Source: Shewanella sp. Arc9-LZ
GTDB taxonomy: Bacteria > Pseudomonadota > Gammaproteobacteria > Enterobacterales > Shewanellaceae
Direction of reading: 5' to 3'
DNA: 64,000 nt
Assembly: GCF_010092445.1 (NCBI RefSeq)
Contig: NZ_CP048031.1
Span: 496,001 to 560,000, forward strand
The notes below the pieces were generated by a model. It had not been told where the DNA came from. It was given only the letters and a program-made list of their open reading frames with translations, and did not search any database. Positions 37,843 through 48,424 of the stretch are shown piece after piece. The number at the start of each line of letters is the position of its first letter. Positions within the stretch are counted from its first letter, which is position 1. Both the position numbers and the translations under genes were made by a program.

Positions 37843-39012
37843 TTACAGAATATTAGCTGCATTGCGATAGCTATGAGCCGCTGTCGAATTTTCGCCTAAC
37901 TGTTCTTGTGCTTGGGCTAAAGCCAGCCATGATTGATGGGTTGGTGCTATGCGACATACATTTTGCCAATGAATTTTGGCTTGTTTAGTATCCCGACTCT
38001 GAATCGCTAGTCTTGCAAGGCACATTTGATAGTCAGCATCATTTTCATGAGTGGTTTCTAATTTACTGAGTAATTTACGTATATCTTGATCTTGAGCGGT
38101 AATTAAATCAGGTATTGCTGTAAATAACGCTGCTGATGGCGAAGCATTGAGTTGTTTATTAATTAACTTTAGCGCTTGATCTTTATGACCATACTGAATA
38201 AGTCCATGAGCATAAGCTAATATAAGTTCATCCTCTTTACGTTCTGACTTATTTAACCAATGCCAACATTTAGTTAACTCAGCTTCAGATACTTTTGCTG
38301 CATTGATCATTAAAATACTGTTGGTCTTAGTATTTAATTGGTTGAACTCTGTTTCAGCTAATAATTGACGCTTTTTAAGAATTGGTAACAACAACTTCAA
38401 TGCCTGCCAATCGTGTTGTTGTTGATATAATTCTTGTGCCAATTTAAGCACTGGGGAGCTACTTTTGCTTGTAGGGTTCAGCTTATCTAATATTGCACGG
38501 GCCTTAATCAGTTCACCTTGTTTCATTAAATAACGGGTACGCGAAGTATAAACCGCTGTTTTTGCAATTGGGTTTTTCTCAGCTTGAGTTAAATAATGAT
38601 CGCGAGCTGTAATATCACCTTGATAGTGTGCCGCTCTAGCTGCTGCAAATAGATTTAATACCGGAATTTCACCTTTTTCAGCCCCTTTTGCCATGGCTTT
38701 TTCTGCCGCTGACCAATCTTCTTTTGCCAACGCTAAAGCGCCGATTAACGTATGTTTTTTAGCGGCTTTTCTTCGCCATTGCTCAGGAAGATATCGGCTA
38801 CTTAATACGATATTTAATAACAAGATGATTAACCATTCGAGTAATTGCAGCGCAAAATAAAACACAATTAAGCCAACAACACCTGTCACTAAGCTGGTTT
38901 CTATCTGATAGTCACCCATCGCGATGTAAATGTAACCGCTTTGCCCAATAATGAGTGGACTAAGACACAGTCCAATTAAAATGAGAACAACATAAACTAG
39001 CGTCTTAATCAT
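37843..39012 (-). CDS. hemY: HemY, inner-membrane TPR protein of the heme operon
   Basis: A 389-residue protein with two N-terminal membrane helices (about 4-24 and 42-68), the HemY N-terminal domain (LPEQWRRKAAKKHTLIGALALAKEDW near 75-100, key residues W-R and G-x-x-A-L), and a cytoplasmic tail of TPR-like helices rich in A, L and K. HemY proteins of gammaproteobacteria sit in the hemCDXY operon, but their reaction in heme synthesis is not settled. This is not the oxygen-dependent protoporphyrinogen oxidase also called HemY. Its ATG overlaps the hemX stop by four bases. Confidence 0.93.
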   Translation of the reverse strand: MIKTLVYVVLILIGLCLSPLIIGQSGYIYIAMGDYQIETSLVTGVVGLIVFYFALQLLEWLIILLLNIVLSSRYLPEQWRRKAAKKHTLIGALALAKEDWSAAEKAMAKGAEKGEIPVLNLFAAARAAHYQGDITARDHYLTQAEKNPIAKTAVYTSRTRYLMKQGELIKARAILDKLNPTSKSSSPVLKLAQELYQQQHDWQALKLLLPILKKRQLLAETEFNQLNTKTNSILMINAAKVSEAELTKCWHWLNKSERKEDELILAYAHGLIQYGHKDQALKLINKQLNASPSAALFTAIPDLITAQDQDIRKLLSKLETTHENDADYQMCLARLAIQSRDTKQAKIHWQNVCRIAPTHQSWLALAQAQEQLGENSTAAHSYRNAANIL

Positions 39013-40259
39013 TGCGTAGGCTCCCCAGTAGGCATAATTTCACCATAGATAACCAGTTGCTGCAGTAGTGGCGATGCTTGAAATTTATTGAGGGTAATCT
39101 TCTCAATGCTAACTTTGGCAAGCTTATCTAAAGACGCAATCATTGTTTTGGTCTTTGGATCACTTAAGTCAAAATACTGTTGTAACCACTTGTCTGCTAA
39201 TAAAATAGATTGTTGATAATTCAGTTGATCAAATCGGTACAATGCTAATTGTGCTTGCAATAATTTGTTGCGAATATTTTCGACTAAATACCATTGCTGC
39301 TCAGGTGATAATAGTGGTTCTAGATCAGTAGTCCGTTTACGGATAGTGATGAATCCATCAGTTAAATCGTGCCAAGTTCGGGCCAAATTCTGTTGCCAGT
39401 CATCAATTGAATCAGTTACTTGTTGAGTGCTTTTATTGTCAGCAAAATTTTCATCAACACGATTTAATGGTAATTGTGTTAAGCCATCAATAAGGGTATC
39501 TAAGTCAAAGATAGTATTGGTGATGTCAGTCGTTTTTAATGCTTTAACTTTGGTGATGTCAGCTGCTAACGCTTTGCGTAATACTGTTAATGCAGGATCT
39601 TTCATCGCACTAATGCGTTCATCTGCCGATTGTAATAAACCAATAGCGGTTTGTGGATCGTTTTCTAACCACAGTTTTCTACCCGCCATGCGTACAAGGT
39701 ATTCAGCTTCTGATGCCATCCAATGGTTAGGGCTGCGCTGTGCAATCACCGCAACACGCTCTTGCAATTGTTTATTCGACTGCTGCAGTTGGGCTAATTT
39801 CGCATAAGCTTTGGTATCATTCAGTTGTTGTTGCTCTAACGTGCCAATGCGTTTATTTGTTGCCATTGCCGTTTGCTGTAATTCATATTTTAACGATTTA
39901 TTTTGGGTTACTTGCTCAGAGATATTTTGCCCTAACTGAGTTTGGCCATTACTTTGTTGATCCAGTTGCAAATACAGCCAATAACAAGCTGCAATAGCCA
40001 CTATTGCTACGAGTAAACTGAACAGTACTCCAAGACGGATCCACCAAGAACTAGGTTTCGCTTTGCGTCGACTATTATTTACAGGTGAATTAGCAGAGGA
40101 GTTTGCCTGGTTATTATTGGTTTTGCTGTCAGCAGATTTTTGGCTGGTTGCATTGCCTTTTTTGGTCTGTGTCGGCTTTTCTACAGGAGTTGGTGCTGGA
40201 GAAATAACTTTCTCATCCTTGTGAGCTGGCGAGTTTGGATCTTTTTTATTGTTTTCCAT
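39009..40259 (-). CDS. hemX: HemX, membrane protein of the heme operon
   Basis: A 416-residue protein that starts at ATG 40259. An AAGGA site lies 7 bases upstream, and the longer frame from TTG 40286 would bury it. Residues 1-80 are a charged, low-complexity cytoplasmic tail (K, N, S, P, T), followed by one TM helix (about 83-105, GVLFSLLVAIVAIAACYWLYL), a coiled-coil stretch rich in Q and L, and the HemX domain (ASEAEYLVRMAGRKLWLENDP near 190). The family was once called uroporphyrin-III C-methyltransferase, but it has no methyltransferase fold visible here. It is membrane-anchored and coupled to hemY. Confidence 0.92.
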   Translation of the reverse strand: MENNKKDPNSPAHKDEKVISPAPTPVEKPTQTKKGNATSQKSADSKTNNNQANSSANSPVNNSRRKAKPSSWWIRLGVLFSLLVAIVAIAACYWLYLQLDQQSNGQTQLGQNISEQVTQNKSLKYELQQTAMATNKRIGTLEQQQLNDTKAYAKLAQLQQSNKQLQERVAVIAQRSPNHWMASEAEYLVRMAGRKLWLENDPQTAIGLLQSADERISAMKDPALTVLRKALAADITKVKALKTTDITNTIFDLDTLIDGLTQLPLNRVDENFADNKSTQQVTDSIDDWQQNLARTWHDLTDGFITIRKRTTDLEPLLSPEQQWYLVENIRNKLLQAQLALYRFDQLNYQQSILLADKWLQQYFDLSDPKTKTMIASLDKLAKVSIEKITLNKFQASPLLQQLVIYGEIMPTGEPTQ

Positions 40260-40344
40260 GAACAGTCCTTGAAAGCAAAAATACAACCAATAAAAGCAAT
40301 ATTAATAAATGCGTGTCGATGCAAGATAACAATACAATAACAAA

Positions 40345-41064
40345 TTATAACGCAAGACTCGCTAGTATAGCTTGAGTATTTGCTCCATTTGCATTGGTAA
40401 TGTGGCTTAAGCCCATTGCTTTTGCTTGTAATTCGACGCGATTACTGGGGACTATAATATGACATGCACGTAGCCATGCAAATAATTCTTTTGGTACAAG
40501 CTCAACTAAGTTGGATAATATTTCACCGCTGGTGACAACGATGGTGTCAATTCCAAACGATTCCCACTGCTGAGTTATCGCTTTAGCGTCAAGTTTTGGT
40601 ATGGCTCGTTGATAGACTTGCCAATAGTTAACATTGGCGCCTCGCAGTCGTAACTGCTCCGCAAGTGTTTCTCGTCCGCCTAAACCCCGAACAATGATAA
40701 ATGACTGTTTATCGACATTCTGTAATTGAGCTAGCGATAATAAACCTTCACTATCTTGATTGTCTTCAGGTGAGGTAAAAGCATTGATATTGTATTGAGC
40801 TAGGCTATCTGCCGTAGCTTGACCTACTGCAAAATAACGACAATGAGTCGGAAATTGTTGTTGTAATTTTTGCGCAGCAAAGTCCACTGAATTAGTGCTA
40901 ATAAATAGTAAGTTGTCAGTGTTATTTAAGTGGATAGGATCGAGTTGTTCTGTGGTTTCTACAACCGATAATAGCGGAGTAACAAGATAAGCAACGTCTC
41001 GCAGCGAGAGTTGCTCTTCCATTGCTTGATTGCGCCCTTGTGGGCGCGTTAACAAGACTTTCAT
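40345..41064 (-). CDS. hemD: Uroporphyrinogen-III synthase
   Basis: A 239-residue cytoplasmic enzyme that closes hydroxymethylbilane with inversion of ring D. It begins MKVLLTRPQGRN, the usual N-terminus of the family. FISTNSVDFAAQKL stands near 55-68, and the two-lobed family pattern continues with VGQATADSL, IVRGLGGRETLAEQLRLRGA and VVTSGEILSNL. It lies 25 bases after hemC, so the product of HemC is handed to a co-transcribed enzyme. Confidence 0.95.
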   Translation of the reverse strand: MKVLLTRPQGRNQAMEEQLSLRDVAYLVTPLLSVVETTEQLDPIHLNNTDNLLFISTNSVDFAAQKLQQQFPTHCRYFAVGQATADSLAQYNINAFTSPEDNQDSEGLLSLAQLQNVDKQSFIIVRGLGGRETLAEQLRLRGANVNYWQVYQRAIPKLDAKAITQQWESFGIDTIVVTSGEILSNLVELVPKELFAWLRACHIIVPSNRVELQAKAMGLSHITNANGANTQAILASLAL

Positions 41065-41089
41065 GGTCTGTTATCTTGATGACACAAGA

Positions 41090-42019
41090 TTAACTGGCAT
41101 ACACGGCATCTAAAATAGTTTTAGCACCGCGACTCAGTAAATCCTCTGCAAGTGACTCCCCAAGTGCAACCGCATCGGTTTTAGAGCCGGAGACAGTACC
41201 TACAATTATTTGGCTGCCATCAGGATTACCAACTAAACCTCGTAGAGTTAAGTTATCACCGTTTATTTCAGCAAAAGCACCGATAGGGACTTGGCATCCG
41301 CCTTCTAAACGAGTATTCATTGCTCGCTCAGCAAGTACTCTATAACGGGTTTCTAAATGTTCAAGTGGTGCTAATAACGTTTTAACGCGCACATCATCAG
41401 TACGGCACTCAATTCCTACGGCACCTTGGCCATTAGCAGGCAGTGATTCTTCGGCAGAAATAAAGTTAGCGATACGTTCCTTTAGCTTTAAACGAATTAA
41501 TCCGGCGGCTGCTAGAATAATTGCATCATAATCACCGCTGTCTAGCTTGGCTAAACGGGTGCCGACATTTCCGCGTAAATCTTTGATAACTAAATCAGGA
41601 CGAGCAGCTCTAATTTGGCACTGACGGCGTAAACTGGATGTACCTACCACCGCGCCTTGTGGCAATTCGCTGATAGATTTATAACTGTTAGACACAAATG
41701 CATCACGCGGGTCTTCACGTTCACATATAACTTGTAAACCTAAACCTTCTGGAAACTCTACCGGTAAGTCTTTCATGGAGTGCACTGCAATATCGGCACG
41801 ATTTTCAAGCATGGCAACTTCCAGCTCTTTAACAAACAGGCCTTTGCCACCGATTTTAGCTAAAGGAGTATCTAAAATGACATCACCTTTAGTACTCATT
41901 GGTAATAACTCAACGGTTAGTCCAGGGTGAATACGCTCAAGCTCAGCTTTAACAAATTCAGCTTGCCACATTGCAAGTGGACTTTTACGTGTTGCGATAC
42001 GAATTATATTTTCAGACAT
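41090..42019 (-). CDS. hemC: Porphobilinogen deaminase (hydroxymethylbilane synthase)
   Basis: A 309-residue enzyme that joins four porphobilinogens. It starts at [20 protein letters not shown]. The frame runs 22 codons further upstream, but family members begin at this Met. Visible motifs are [27 protein letters not shown] (key residues T-K-G-D and G-K-G-L-F near 45-64), HSMKDLP near 82, GTSSLRRQ near 128, and the dipyrromethane cofactor cysteine in [12 protein letters not shown] near 243. It is first in the heme operon and divergent from cyaA, the same arrangement as in E. coli. Confidence 0.96.
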   Translation of the reverse strand: MSENIIRIATRKSPLAMWQAEFVKAELERIHPGLTVELLPMSTKGDVILDTPLAKIGGKGLFVKELEVAMLENRADIAVHSMKDLPVEFPEGLGLQVICEREDPRDAFVSNSYKSISELPQGAVVGTSSLRRQCQIRAARPDLVIKDLRGNVGTRLAKLDSGDYDAIILAAAGLIRLKLKERIANFISAEESLPANGQGAVGIECRTDDVRVKTLLAPLEHLETRYRVLAERAMNTRLEGGCQVPIGAFAEINGDNLTLRGLVGNPDGSQIIVGTVSGSKTDAVALGESLAEDLLSRGAKTILDAVYAS

Positions 42020-42194
42020 GGTAGTAGATCCATCAGATAGCCTCATTAAGGTAATGCTATCATCGCTCAAGCTTTGATGTAACAAATCGATGGTAATTGT
42101 TTGAAGTGTGTAGGGCTTATTTTTGATTACTATTGTTTGTTAGTGACGAGTTAAACAAAAACAAATGTTGCGACGATCACTATTTAAGCAAAAG

Positions 42195-42210
42195 TGTGAT
42201 CTTGATTGGC
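42195..42210. promoter_or_regulatory. Possible CRP half-site before cyaA
   Basis: TGTGATCTTGATTGGC has a perfect left half (TGTGA) and matching core of the CRP consensus, but a poor right half. The place fits, between hemC and cyaA, where E. coli has CRP control of cyaA. Weak evidence. Confidence 0.3.
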
Positions 42211-42291
42211 AATAATGGCCATTAACGGTTAGTCTTTTATAATGAGTAGTTACCAGATAGTTGCATTAGAGAAAGAAAAAGGAAGTCAGCC

Positions 42292-44751
42292 TTGACCGAT
42301 AAAACGGCACATTATCAAAAGGATTTAGCTGAAAAACTAAATTGCACCAGATTAGCTCGAGCACTTAATGTACTTACTAATTTGCAGCAACATTTATTTC
42401 ATCTTATTCCCTTCCTAATACACCATAATCAAATTGATGTTCCCGGTATTATTGATCCTGACACACCGTGTGGTGTCCACGGTTTTATTTTATCAGATGC
42501 GATAATTTCAGCATGTGATTTCTTATCTTTATCTATTCCTGAGACGAACCAGACAAGTGATTGTGTTTTTGAAGGCGTATATGCCATGGGAAGCACCGCT
42601 AGTTTTGGGCAGAACCCCCAAAGTGATGTCGATATATGGTTGGTTTACAATAGTCAATTGACTCAAGAGCAGCTTAAATTAATTGAATATAAGAATAAAC
42701 TCATCAGTGACTGGTTTGCAGGTTTTGAGTTTGAAGTGAACTTTTATCTGGTGCATCCGATGCAATTTAGAGAATGCAGCGCATTTGATAATTGTCAGCC
42801 AGTAGGATTAGAGCATAGTGGCAGTAGTCAGCACTGGCTATTATTAGAAGAGTTTTACCGTTCTCACATTCGGCTCACAGGTAAAGTTGTTGCTTGGTGG
42901 CCCGATGCCGACAGTCAAAATACAGAGTCTGATGCCAATTTACTTTATCTTGGCGATATCAATTCTTTGCCAGCGGCAGAATATTTTGGCGCCTCATTAT
43001 GGCAACTGTATAAGGGGCTTAATAAGCCTCATAAAGCATTATTAAAAGTGTTGTTGCTGGAAACTTATGCCTCGGAATACCCCCATACAACACTGATTAC
43101 CCAACAACTTTGGCAATATTGTGAACAACAAGATTTTAGTGTTGTTAACGATGCTTACTTACTGCTTTATCAGCGTATTGAAGCCTACTTGATTGCTCAA
43201 GGTGATGACAATCGTTTAGAAATTGTCAGGCGTTGTTTTTACTTAAAATCTGGTGTCACGTTATCGTGTTTATCACCTCATAGTGCAGCGGACTGGCGGG
43301 TAGAAAAAATTAGCTCTCTGGTTAAGCAGTGGACATGGAGTCATGAGTTGGTGGCCACATTGGATAATAGCCCTCATTGGCATGCAGGTCAGTTAAAATG
43401 GTTCAATCAGCAACTTAGTGAACTGTTATTAGTCAGTTATAAGAATCTATTAAAATTTGCTTCAAAACAAACGCTAAGCGAACGTATGCGGGTTGAAGAA
43501 TTAGGCTTGTTGGCGCGTAAATTACACACTTATTTTAGTGAGGATGAACATTTATTACAGCCTCTGAACCGCTTGTGGAGTTTATCGACTGCTGAAAAAT
43601 CGTTGACTATCTTTCATTGCAAGCAAGCATCACGTTTTTATCTATATCGTCAAGCTTATATTGAACAGGATCCGTCTCAAGCTGTTGTGCACAATCAAGG
43701 AAATGAGTTCGATAATCATCCTATTCACGATGCGGATAATATATGCAGTTTAGTTGCCTGGTCAGTGTTGAATGGACTCGCAACGGTAGAGACTAAATGG
43801 TTTCAAGTTGGACGAGGTAAAAGGCGGACAGATAAATTAAGTTACCTAACGCGTAAACTTATCCCTGTTATGCACAATGTACCAACGGTTTATAAACGTG
43901 ATTTATGCGAACCATGGTGCTATAAAAAAATTGTGTTGATTACCAATATGGATAAAGATCCGACCACTCAATTGAATGAACAAGAACTGATGTTGGAACA
44001 TGTTAATGCCAATATTCTATCCTTCGGCCAGACAAAAATCAGTATGTTGTCATCGGTGGCGGTTGTTTGTTTAAACAGTTGGGGTGAGTGGCAGAGTCAT
44101 CGTTTTAATGGGAAAACCGCATTGCTTGAAGCGATTTCATTTATTATTTTGGGACTAAAACGTTCAAATGAGCAAGTTGATTTATCAATTATTAGCTGCT
44201 CGGCAAAATTAAAACAACCGATTTTTAATCAACTGAAAACCTTACTGTTACGTTGTTATGGTTTAATGAAAAAGGTCAATCAGACAAATACATTGATGCA
44301 TCCGATAACGATAGGCGATCAACATTATAGTATGCATTTCAATTCATTAGGTATGATGTATCGTAAAATTGATTCCACAACAGGTACAGAAAATCTTAAT
44401 TCGTCTGTGTTGCCGTATGCTGATTTAGCTGACCATTCCCATTTGAATGCGCCATCGGTGATCCAAAAGTTCATCGCCATGGGGGCGAAGCAGTATTTTT
44501 TACGCGAACGTCTTCAAACGCTCGATGTGTTCATTGCAGACGAGCATAATCAGCTTGAGCATTTACAATACCAACACACTAGTATTAATGATTTTGTTGC
44601 CAAAGAAAGTCATTTGTATGTATTCGACGAGCAAAAGCAACGATCCCCTGTGTTTAATATGCCGCAGTTTTTTCAGCTTGTGGATATTGAAGGCAAGTTA
44701 ACGGTAATACCTTTTGGTTTGTCAGTAGATGAGATGGGCTCAGCATTTTAA
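42292..44751 (+). CDS. cyaA: Class I adenylate cyclase
   Basis: An 819-residue enzyme that makes cAMP from ATP for CRP control. The catalytic nucleotidyltransferase signature GSTASFGQNPQSDVDIWL is near residues 100-117 (G-S and D-x-D). The N-terminal LNVLTNLQQHLFHLIPFLIHHN pattern (key residues at 27-48) and the C-terminal regulatory half are typical. It starts with TTG at 42292, 6 bases after AAGGAAG. A TTG start is also known for E. coli cyaA, where it keeps expression low. The class I length (about 850) is nearly full. Confidence 0.95.
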   Translation: MTDKTAHYQKDLAEKLNCTRLARALNVLTNLQQHLFHLIPFLIHHNQIDVPGIIDPDTPCGVHGFILSDAIISACDFLSLSIPETNQTSDCVFEGVYAMGSTASFGQNPQSDVDIWLVYNSQLTQEQLKLIEYKNKLISDWFAGFEFEVNFYLVHPMQFRECSAFDNCQPVGLEHSGSSQHWLLLEEFYRSHIRLTGKVVAWWPDADSQNTESDANLLYLGDINSLPAAEYFGASLWQLYKGLNKPHKALLKVLLLETYASEYPHTTLITQQLWQYCEQQDFSVVNDAYLLLYQRIEAYLIAQGDDNRLEIVRRCFYLKSGVTLSCLSPHSAADWRVEKISSLVKQWTWSHELVATLDNSPHWHAGQLKWFNQQLSELLLVSYKNLLKFASKQTLSERMRVEELGLLARKLHTYFSEDEHLLQPLNRLWSLSTAEKSLTIFHCKQASRFYLYRQAYIEQDPSQAVVHNQGNEFDNHPIHDADNICSLVAWSVLNGLATVETKWFQVGRGKRRTDKLSYLTRKLIPVMHNVPTVYKRDLCEPWCYKKIVLITNMDKDPTTQLNEQELMLEHVNANILSFGQTKISMLSSVAVVCLNSWGEWQSHRFNGKTALLEAISFIILGLKRSNEQVDLSIISCSAKLKQPIFNQLKTLLLRCYGLMKKVNQTNTLMHPITIGDQHYSMHFNSLGMMYRKIDSTTGTENLNSSVLPYADLADHSHLNAPSVIQKFIAMGAKQYFLRERLQTLDVFIADEHNQLEHLQYQHTSINDFVAKESHLYVFDEQKQRSPVFNMPQFFQLVDIEGKLTVIPFGLSVDEMGSAF

Positions 44752-44786
44752 GCAAAAGCCCAATCTCAATGACAATTAAATGACTC

Positions 44787-44810
44787 ACTTAGTGCTATCA
44801 CACACTAAGT
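44787..44810. terminator. Weak hairpin between cyaA and cyaY
   Basis: ACTTAGTG and CACTAAGT can pair over an eight-base loop, between convergent cyaA and cyaY. There is no T run on either side, so terminator function is doubtful. Confidence 0.3.
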
Positions 44811-44821
44811 TCTTACGAGGT

Positions 44822-45157
44822 TTATGCGTTTATCTCGAGCAAAATGCCACTTTGTTTATTGATGGCATCAATCACAAAAGACATAAATTCCAAGCCATTA
44901 CGGGTATCTAACCATTTACCATCTTTGTAATTAAAGTGATAACCACCTGATTTTGTCGCCAGCCAAATTTCATGAAGAGGCTCTTGTTTATTGATGACGA
45001 TTTGCGAACTGTCTTCAAAAGCCAGCTGTAAAACATTGCCACTGGCGTTGATATCAACATCGGCATCTTGCTCGTCAATCGCTTTTTCTACCGCGTTCTC
45101 TATTTCGCCAAACATTTCATCGGCTAATCGATGAAACTCAGTATCTGTAATAGCCAT
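44822..45157 (-). CDS. cyaY: CyaY, bacterial frataxin
   Basis: A 111-residue iron-binding protein that tunes iron-sulfur cluster assembly on IscS/IscU. The acidic first helix ([21 protein letters not shown] with many D/E), the [17 protein letters not shown] strand, [18 protein letters not shown] and GGYHF cover the whole frataxin fold (usual length 106-110). It is divergent from lptM, a placement common in gammaproteobacteria. Confidence 0.95.
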   Translation of the reverse strand: MAITDTEFHRLADEMFGEIENAVEKAIDEQDADVDINASGNVLQLAFEDSSQIVINKQEPLHEIWLATKSGGYHFNYKDGKWLDTRNGLEFMSFVIDAINKQSGILLEINA

Positions 45158-45224
45158 GTATTTCTATCCTTTGCTTTCTGCGTTATGAATGCGATTATAA
45201 GACCATTATTCACTAGATGCACAG

Positions 45225-45419
45225 ATGTTGAAAAAAATGAGACTGCTTTTATTTATTATGCTTGCTAGCCTATTCGTAACCGCATGTGGTCAAAAAGGCG
45301 TTTTATACAAAACTCCCGAGCCGGTGGCCAATAAAGTCGCCCCAAAACCTGCTAGCACTGATGTGCTAAAGCAAACTGAGGAACTCGACTCTCAACCTTC
45401 AACTTCACAACAAGAATAG
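45225..45419 (+). CDS. lptM: LptM (YifL-type) small lipoprotein
   Basis: A 64-residue lipoprotein with signal MLKKMRLLLFIMLASLFVTAC, Cys21 as the lipid site, then GQKGVLYKTPE, the family hallmark. The tail is P/T/S/Q-rich and disordered. LptM is known to help oxidative maturation of the LptD outer-membrane translocon. It lies 20 bases before lysA, as in many relatives. Confidence 0.9.
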   Translation: MLKKMRLLLFIMLASLFVTACGQKGVLYKTPEPVANKVAPKPASTDVLKQTEELDSQPSTSQQE

Positions 45420-45439
45420 CATTTATAAGGGACCGCATT

Positions 45440-46684
45440 TTGGATTACTTTTCATATCAAAATAATTCACTATTCGCAGAAGACTGCGATGTAGCAAAAC
45501 TGGCCAACACTCACGGTACGCCGTTGTACATTTATTCTCGTGCCACATTAGAGCGCCATTGGCATGCTTTTAATAATGCCGTTGCTGACCATCCGCATCT
45601 TATTTGTTATGCAGTGAAGGCGAATTCAAACCTTGCGGTATTAAATGTATTGGCTCGCTTAGGCAGTGGTTTTGATATTGTCTCTGGCGGTGAACTCTCG
45701 CGTGTGCTGCAAGCTGGCGGCGATCCTAAAAAAGTGGTTTTCTCTGGTGTGGGTAAAACCGTTGCCGAAATGGAGCAAGCTCTGAATATTGGCATTTACT
45801 GTTTTAATGTCGAGTCGAGTGCCGAACTTGAACAACTTAATGACGTCGCGAGGCGCTTGGGTAAAGTGGCACCAGTTTCATTGCGCATTAATCCAGATGT
45901 TGATGCCGGTACGCATCCATATATTTCAACAGGTCTTAAAGAAAATAAATTTGGCATTGCCATGGAAGAAGCCGAAGTGGTGTTTGCCCGTGCAGCAGAA
46001 TTAGTCCATTTACATGTTAAAGGTGTGGATTGCCATATTGGTTCACAGCTCACCGAAATAAAGCCATTTTTAGATGCTATGGACCGCATGCTTGCATTGA
46101 TCGATCGCTTAGGCGAGTTAGGCATTCAAATTGAACATTTTGATGTGGGTGGCGGCTTAGGGGTAACATATAACAATGAAACTCCGCCACATCCAGACGT
46201 ATATGCTGCAGCATTACTTGATCGCTTAAATGGCCGTAAATTGAAGTTAATTTTTGAACCAGGTCGTGCCATTGCTGCCAATGCAGGGATTTTCGTCACT
46301 CAAGTGCTTTATCTGAAAGAAAATAGTGATAAGCGTTTTGCCATTGTTGATGGTGCAATGAATGATCTTATTCGCCCATCGCTGTATAGCGCATGGCAAA
46401 ATATTATTCCGGTACAACAAAATGATGCGCCAACCTTTGCTTATGATATTGTAGGTCCAGTATGCGAAACGGGTGACTTTCTGGGTAAAGACAGACAGTT
46501 AGCGGTTAAATCAGGCGACTTATTAGCGATACGCTCAAGTGGCGCTTACGGTTTTGCGATGGCCTCAAATTATAATTCTCGCCCAAGAGTGGCTGAAATT
46601 ATGGTTGATGGTGGTAATGATTTTGTTGTTCGTCAGCGTGAAACGCTAGAGCAACTTTGGCAAGGCGAACATTTATTGCCATAG
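45440..46684 (+). CDS. lysA: Diaminopimelate decarboxylase
   Basis: A 414-residue PLP enzyme catalysing the last step of lysine synthesis. The PLP lysine is in CYAVKANSNL near residue 59. HIGSQL near 197, the glycine loop DVGGGLGV near 233, EPGRAI near 274 and GPVCETGDFLG near 339 (the active-site cysteine from the partner subunit) are all present. The start codon is TTG 45440, 9 bases after AAGGGA. No in-frame ATG is available before conserved sequence. It is in an operon with lptM and dapF. Confidence 0.96.
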   Translation: MDYFSYQNNSLFAEDCDVAKLANTHGTPLYIYSRATLERHWHAFNNAVADHPHLICYAVKANSNLAVLNVLARLGSGFDIVSGGELSRVLQAGGDPKKVVFSGVGKTVAEMEQALNIGIYCFNVESSAELEQLNDVARRLGKVAPVSLRINPDVDAGTHPYISTGLKENKFGIAMEEAEVVFARAAELVHLHVKGVDCHIGSQLTEIKPFLDAMDRMLALIDRLGELGIQIEHFDVGGGLGVTYNNETPPHPDVYAAALLDRLNGRKLKLIFEPGRAIAANAGIFVTQVLYLKENSDKRFAIVDGAMNDLIRPSLYSAWQNIIPVQQNDAPTFAYDIVGPVCETGDFLGKDRQLAVKSGDLLAIRSSGAYGFAMASNYNSRPRVAEIMVDGGNDFVVRQRETLEQLWQGEHLLP

Positions 46685-46724
46685 GCAGTAAGCTAGCGGC
46701 ATAACGTTTTATAAGGAAACTTTT

Positions 46725-47552
46725 GTGATCCATTTCACTAAGATGCACGGACTGGGTAATGACTTTATGGTCGTTGATGGCGTAACACAAAATGTGTTTT
46801 TTTCGCCTGAACAAATTCGCCGTCTTGCCGATCGGAATTTTGGGATTGGTTTTGATCAACTTTTGTTGGTTGAGCCGCCTTATGATCCAGATTTAGATTT
46901 CCATTATCGTATTTTTAATGCCGATGGCAGTGAAGTTGAACAGTGTGGCAATGGTGCTCGCTGTTTTGCTCGTTTTGTTCGAAATAAAGGTTTAACGCAA
47001 AAGAATAAAATTCGCGTGAGCACTAATTCGGGTAAAATAACTTTACGCATTGAGCGCGATGGTAACGTGACCGTTAATATGGGCGTTCCCGTTATCGAGC
47101 CAAGCCAAATTCCATTTAAAGCTAAAAAAAGCGAAAAAACCTATTTATTGCAAACGCCGATGCAAACTTATTTATGCGGTGCAATTTCAATGGGTAATCC
47201 ACATTGTGTGATTGAAGTGGAAGACGTACAAGCCGTTAACGTAGATGAAATTGGCAGTAGCTTGACTCGTCATGAGCGCTTTCCTAAAGGCGTGAATGTT
47301 GGCTTTATGCAAGTGATTAATCCTGGGCACATTAAGTTACGTGTGTATGAGCGCGGCGCCGCAGAAACCTTAGCATGCGGTACAGGTGCATGTGCCGCGG
47401 CAGCGGTTGGGCAATTGCAAGATAAGCTCGATAAACAGGTGAGAGTCGATTTACCAGGTGGCAGCTTAATCATAAATTGGGAAGGCGAGGGTAAGCCGTT
47501 ATGGATGACCGGACCGGCAGAACATGTATATGATGGACAAATACAACTATGA
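46725..47552 (+). CDS. dapF: Diaminopimelate epimerase
   Basis: A 275-residue PLP-independent racemase making meso-diaminopimelate, the LysA substrate and a cell-wall precursor. Both catalytic cysteines are visible: [10 protein letters not shown] near 73 and ACGTGACAAAA near 218. The start is GTG 46725, 8 bases after AAGGA. It follows lysA by 40 bases and overlaps the DUF484 gene by four bases (ATGA). Confidence 0.96.
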   Translation: MIHFTKMHGLGNDFMVVDGVTQNVFFSPEQIRRLADRNFGIGFDQLLLVEPPYDPDLDFHYRIFNADGSEVEQCGNGARCFARFVRNKGLTQKNKIRVSTNSGKITLRIERDGNVTVNMGVPVIEPSQIPFKAKKSEKTYLLQTPMQTYLCGAISMGNPHCVIEVEDVQAVNVDEIGSSLTRHERFPKGVNVGFMQVINPGHIKLRVYERGAAETLACGTGACAAAAVGQLQDKLDKQVRVDLPGGSLIINWEGEGKPLWMTGPAEHVYDGQIQL

Positions 47553-48289
47553 GTGACATTACCTCAAAAGCCAGTGTGACTAATGTGGCCTCTGACAATA
47601 CGGTTAGCAGCGAACAAGCAAAAGATATTAATTCAATTGGACAAGATCTTGGCATCGACATGATGGCTAGCCTACAACAAGCTCCGTTTGATGAAATGTT
47701 GATCCGCGAATACTTATTGGATAATCCTGACTTTTTTAATCGTTATCCTGAGTTATTAGTGGCCATGCGTGTACCGCATGCGGAACGTGGCGCGGTATCA
47801 TTAGTTGAACGTCGACAAGAATTGTTGCGTCAACGTGTTAGCCAGCTAGAAGAAGAAATTACCTCGTTAATGAATATCGCCACTCATAATGAGAGAATAT
47901 TCAAATATAATACTGAGTTGTCGTTTAAAATGCTTGCGAGCCAAGATTTGGGTGAGCTGCGTTTAGTGTTGTCAGAAGGATTAAAAAACGAGTTTGGCTT
48001 TAGTCATGTCAGATTAATTACTGTGCACGATATCGACAGCGAATTAGCTAAAATTTGGCGTCATCGGGTTCAAAGCGGTTATTATTTTGGCCGGTTAACT
48101 CAATCAGAATCTAAACGTTTGTTTGGTAGTGAAGTTGGTTCTGTGGCATTAACTAAATTATCTGATGAAAATGGCCAAGTGATATTTGCTATAGCCAGTA
48201 AAGACCCAACGCATTTCCATCCTGATATGGACTCATTGTTATTCAGTCAGTTGCGTCGTTTATTAGATCATATGTTGCCGAAAATGTAA
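47549..48289 (+). CDS. DUF484 family protein
   Basis: A 246-residue cytoplasmic protein. After a variable Ser/Asp-rich start (1-45) it shows the DUF484 pattern: [19 protein letters not shown] near 53, [21 protein letters not shown] (a coiled coil) near 90, and a GAF-like C-terminal part ([10 protein letters not shown]..., [23 protein letters not shown]). It is always found between dapF and xerC in many gammaproteobacteria. Its role is unknown. Confidence 0.9.
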   Translation: MSDITSKASVTNVASDNTVSSEQAKDINSIGQDLGIDMMASLQQAPFDEMLIREYLLDNPDFFNRYPELLVAMRVPHAERGAVSLVERRQELLRQRVSQLEEEITSLMNIATHNERIFKYNTELSFKMLASQDLGELRLVLSEGLKNEFGFSHVRLITVHDIDSELAKIWRHRVQSGYYFGRLTQSESKRLFGSEVGSVALTKLSDENGQVIFAIASKDPTHFHPDMDSLLFSQLRRLLDHMLPKM

Positions 48290-48424
48290 TCGTTAAGCTA
48301 AGAGTATTGTTGAGAATACACGGATTACGTCAATCGTTTGTAGCTGTTTTAAACGAGTATTCTTGAGCGATGAAATAGGCTCAAATGACGACGGTCTTAG
48401 TCGTTACAATCTGGGAGTATCTTG

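Noticed and set aside
39427..39997. Frames of 85-126 codons antisense to hemX.
   Set aside because: Shadows of a conserved gene on the other strand; no starts with ribosome-binding sites.
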